Shown piece by piece: positions 26,561-27,105 of a DNA stretch of 27,105 nt. The notes beneath the pieces are model-generated. The model ran no database searches. It worked only from the letters and a program-made list of their open reading frames with translations, and was not told where the DNA came from. Made by a program: the position numbers and the translations under genes. The DNA is taken from IMG/VR virus record IMGVR_UViG_3300031707_000143, positions 1 through 27,105 of that record. One strand, given 5' to 3'. The stretch's first letter is position 1. The number at the start of each line of letters is the position of its first letter. The stretch comes from a virus.

Positions 26561-27105
26561 TTCACTGACGTTCAACGGAACTGATTTAACTGCTTATGGG
26601 CTGATAGTAAAGACCCGCGACATGCCGGTGGAGTTCAGCACAGATAGTGTTTTGGTTGAGGACATTTCTTATGCCGGTAATAGTAAAGTCCCACCAAAAA
26701 ATATCTCTTTAAATGTAGCAATCACCGGCGCTAGCATAACGAACCTCAAATCTAATCTCGACAGCATTAAATCCGTTTTGAATGTGCAGATAGACGCACA
26801 GTTGATTTTAGACACTCTTTCCGACAGATATTGGATGGCTCGGTTTAAAAGATTATCGGGAACTTATAAAGGCATTATGTTTGATGGAGTTCTCGACTTC
26901 ACCTGCTTTGACCCCTTTGCCTACGCAGTTGCACCGAGCTCAGATGCCACCGCGATAGTAAACGCTGTCGCTGATAATGCCATCATCTTCACAGGGGGCA
27001 ATGCTCTAATCCGCCCAGTCTACACAATACTCTCGGATGCTATCAGAGTCGGCACAAACGTAATTCTGCACAGTGATAATACAGACGAAGAGATAGAGTG
27101 GACTG
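26553..27105 (+). CDS. Distal tail protein (partial, 3' end beyond window)
   Basis: ATG 26553, overlapping the tape measure stop by 8 nt with AGGTGAG upstream. The first 184 codons give SLTFNGTDLTAYGLIVKTRDM, EDISYAGNSKVPPKNISLNV, and a 120-residue region rich in strands ending with FDGVLDFTCFDPFAYAV (about 109-125), the signature of siphovirus distal tail (Dit)/phage tail component proteins. It joins the tube to the receptor-binding apparatus. Cut by the window edge. Confidence 0.82.
   Translation, partial: MANSLTFNGTDLTAYGLIVKTRDMPVEFSTDSVLVEDISYAGNSKVPPKNISLNVAITGASITNLKSNLDSIKSVLNVQIDAQLILDTLSDRYWMARFKRLSGTYKGIMFDGVLDFTCFDPFAYAVAPSSDATAIVNAVADNAIIFTGGNALIRPVYTILSDAIRVGTNVILHSDNTDEEIEWT

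Noticed and set aside
1-27105. CRISPR arrays, tRNAs, integrase and attachment sites
   Set aside because: No regularly spaced repeat array, no cloverleaf sequence I could recognise and no recombinase motif were seen on reading both strands.

Overview
The window is a 27.1 kb piece of a tailed-phage genome (siphovirus type, HK97-fold capsid, long non-contractile tail). Every gene I can support is on the + strand. Genes are tightly packed with many ATGA, GTGA, TAATG and TGATG stop/start overlaps and strong AGGAGG-type ribosome binding sites. One near-perfect sigma70-type promoter (TTGACA, 17 bp, TATAAT) points to a bacterial host. No integrase, repressor, tRNA, CRISPR array, DNA polymerase or helicase is visible, so lifestyle and precise host cannot be read from this piece. 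The window starts and ends inside the genome: the last gene (distal tail protein) is cut by the right edge, and a probable gene end lies at the left edge.

Positions 1-3300 hold an accessory or early block. It contains a two-helix holin-like membrane protein, an unknown 138-aa protein, a papain-like (C1 fold) cysteine peptidase with a visible Q/C/H/N active-site set, a second small membrane protein, a SemiSWEET/PQ-loop type membrane protein whose start sits behind an SD-hairpin-AUG arrangement, a DUF1599/Nmad1-like protein and a calcineurin-type metallophosphoesterase. Positions 3250-4320 hold small genes (a basic repeat protein, an HTH protein, and a zinc-finger gene broken or recoded at a T6 run). 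The promoter with overlapping operator-like half-sites at 4345-4381 then starts a nucleotide-metabolism and replication-accessory run: a coiled-coil protein, a winged-helix protein, dCMP deaminase, SSB, a DUF6166-like protein, an antitoxin-like protein, a truncated Dam methylase remnant and numerous small zinc-ribbon proteins.

From 9637 on lie the packaging and head genes: small terminase, ParB-methyltransferase fusion, large terminase, portal, then an inserted cassette of six very small genes (13911-15212), the MuF-like minor head protein, two small genes and a terminator-like hairpin that ends exactly at the AUG of the next gene. That gene is a 650-aa ChaB / capsid protease / scaffold fusion with a strong internal start for a free scaffold. 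After it come a DUF2190-like decoration protein with a long extra domain, a coiled-coil protein, the major capsid protein, a strong hairpin, a second DUF2190-like paralogue and a further small structural protein.

The neck and tail follow: head-tail connector, head closure, gp10-like neck protein, tail terminator, an acidic protein, a tail tube protein carrying a roughly 190-aa inserted beta-rich domain, tail assembly chaperones G and G-T joined by a canonical -1 slippery heptamer (CCCTTTA), a short tape measure protein and the start of the distal tail protein.

The points most worth a second look are the SD-hairpin-AUG in front of the SemiSWEET-like gene, the papain-like peptidase beside a holin-like protein (a possible proteinaceous-envelope lysis module), the terminator flush against the protease-scaffold start codon, the nested scaffold start, the hairpin that can hide the SD of the second decoration protein, and the domain inserted in the tail tube. 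All family assignments were made by eye from motifs; no database search was run.
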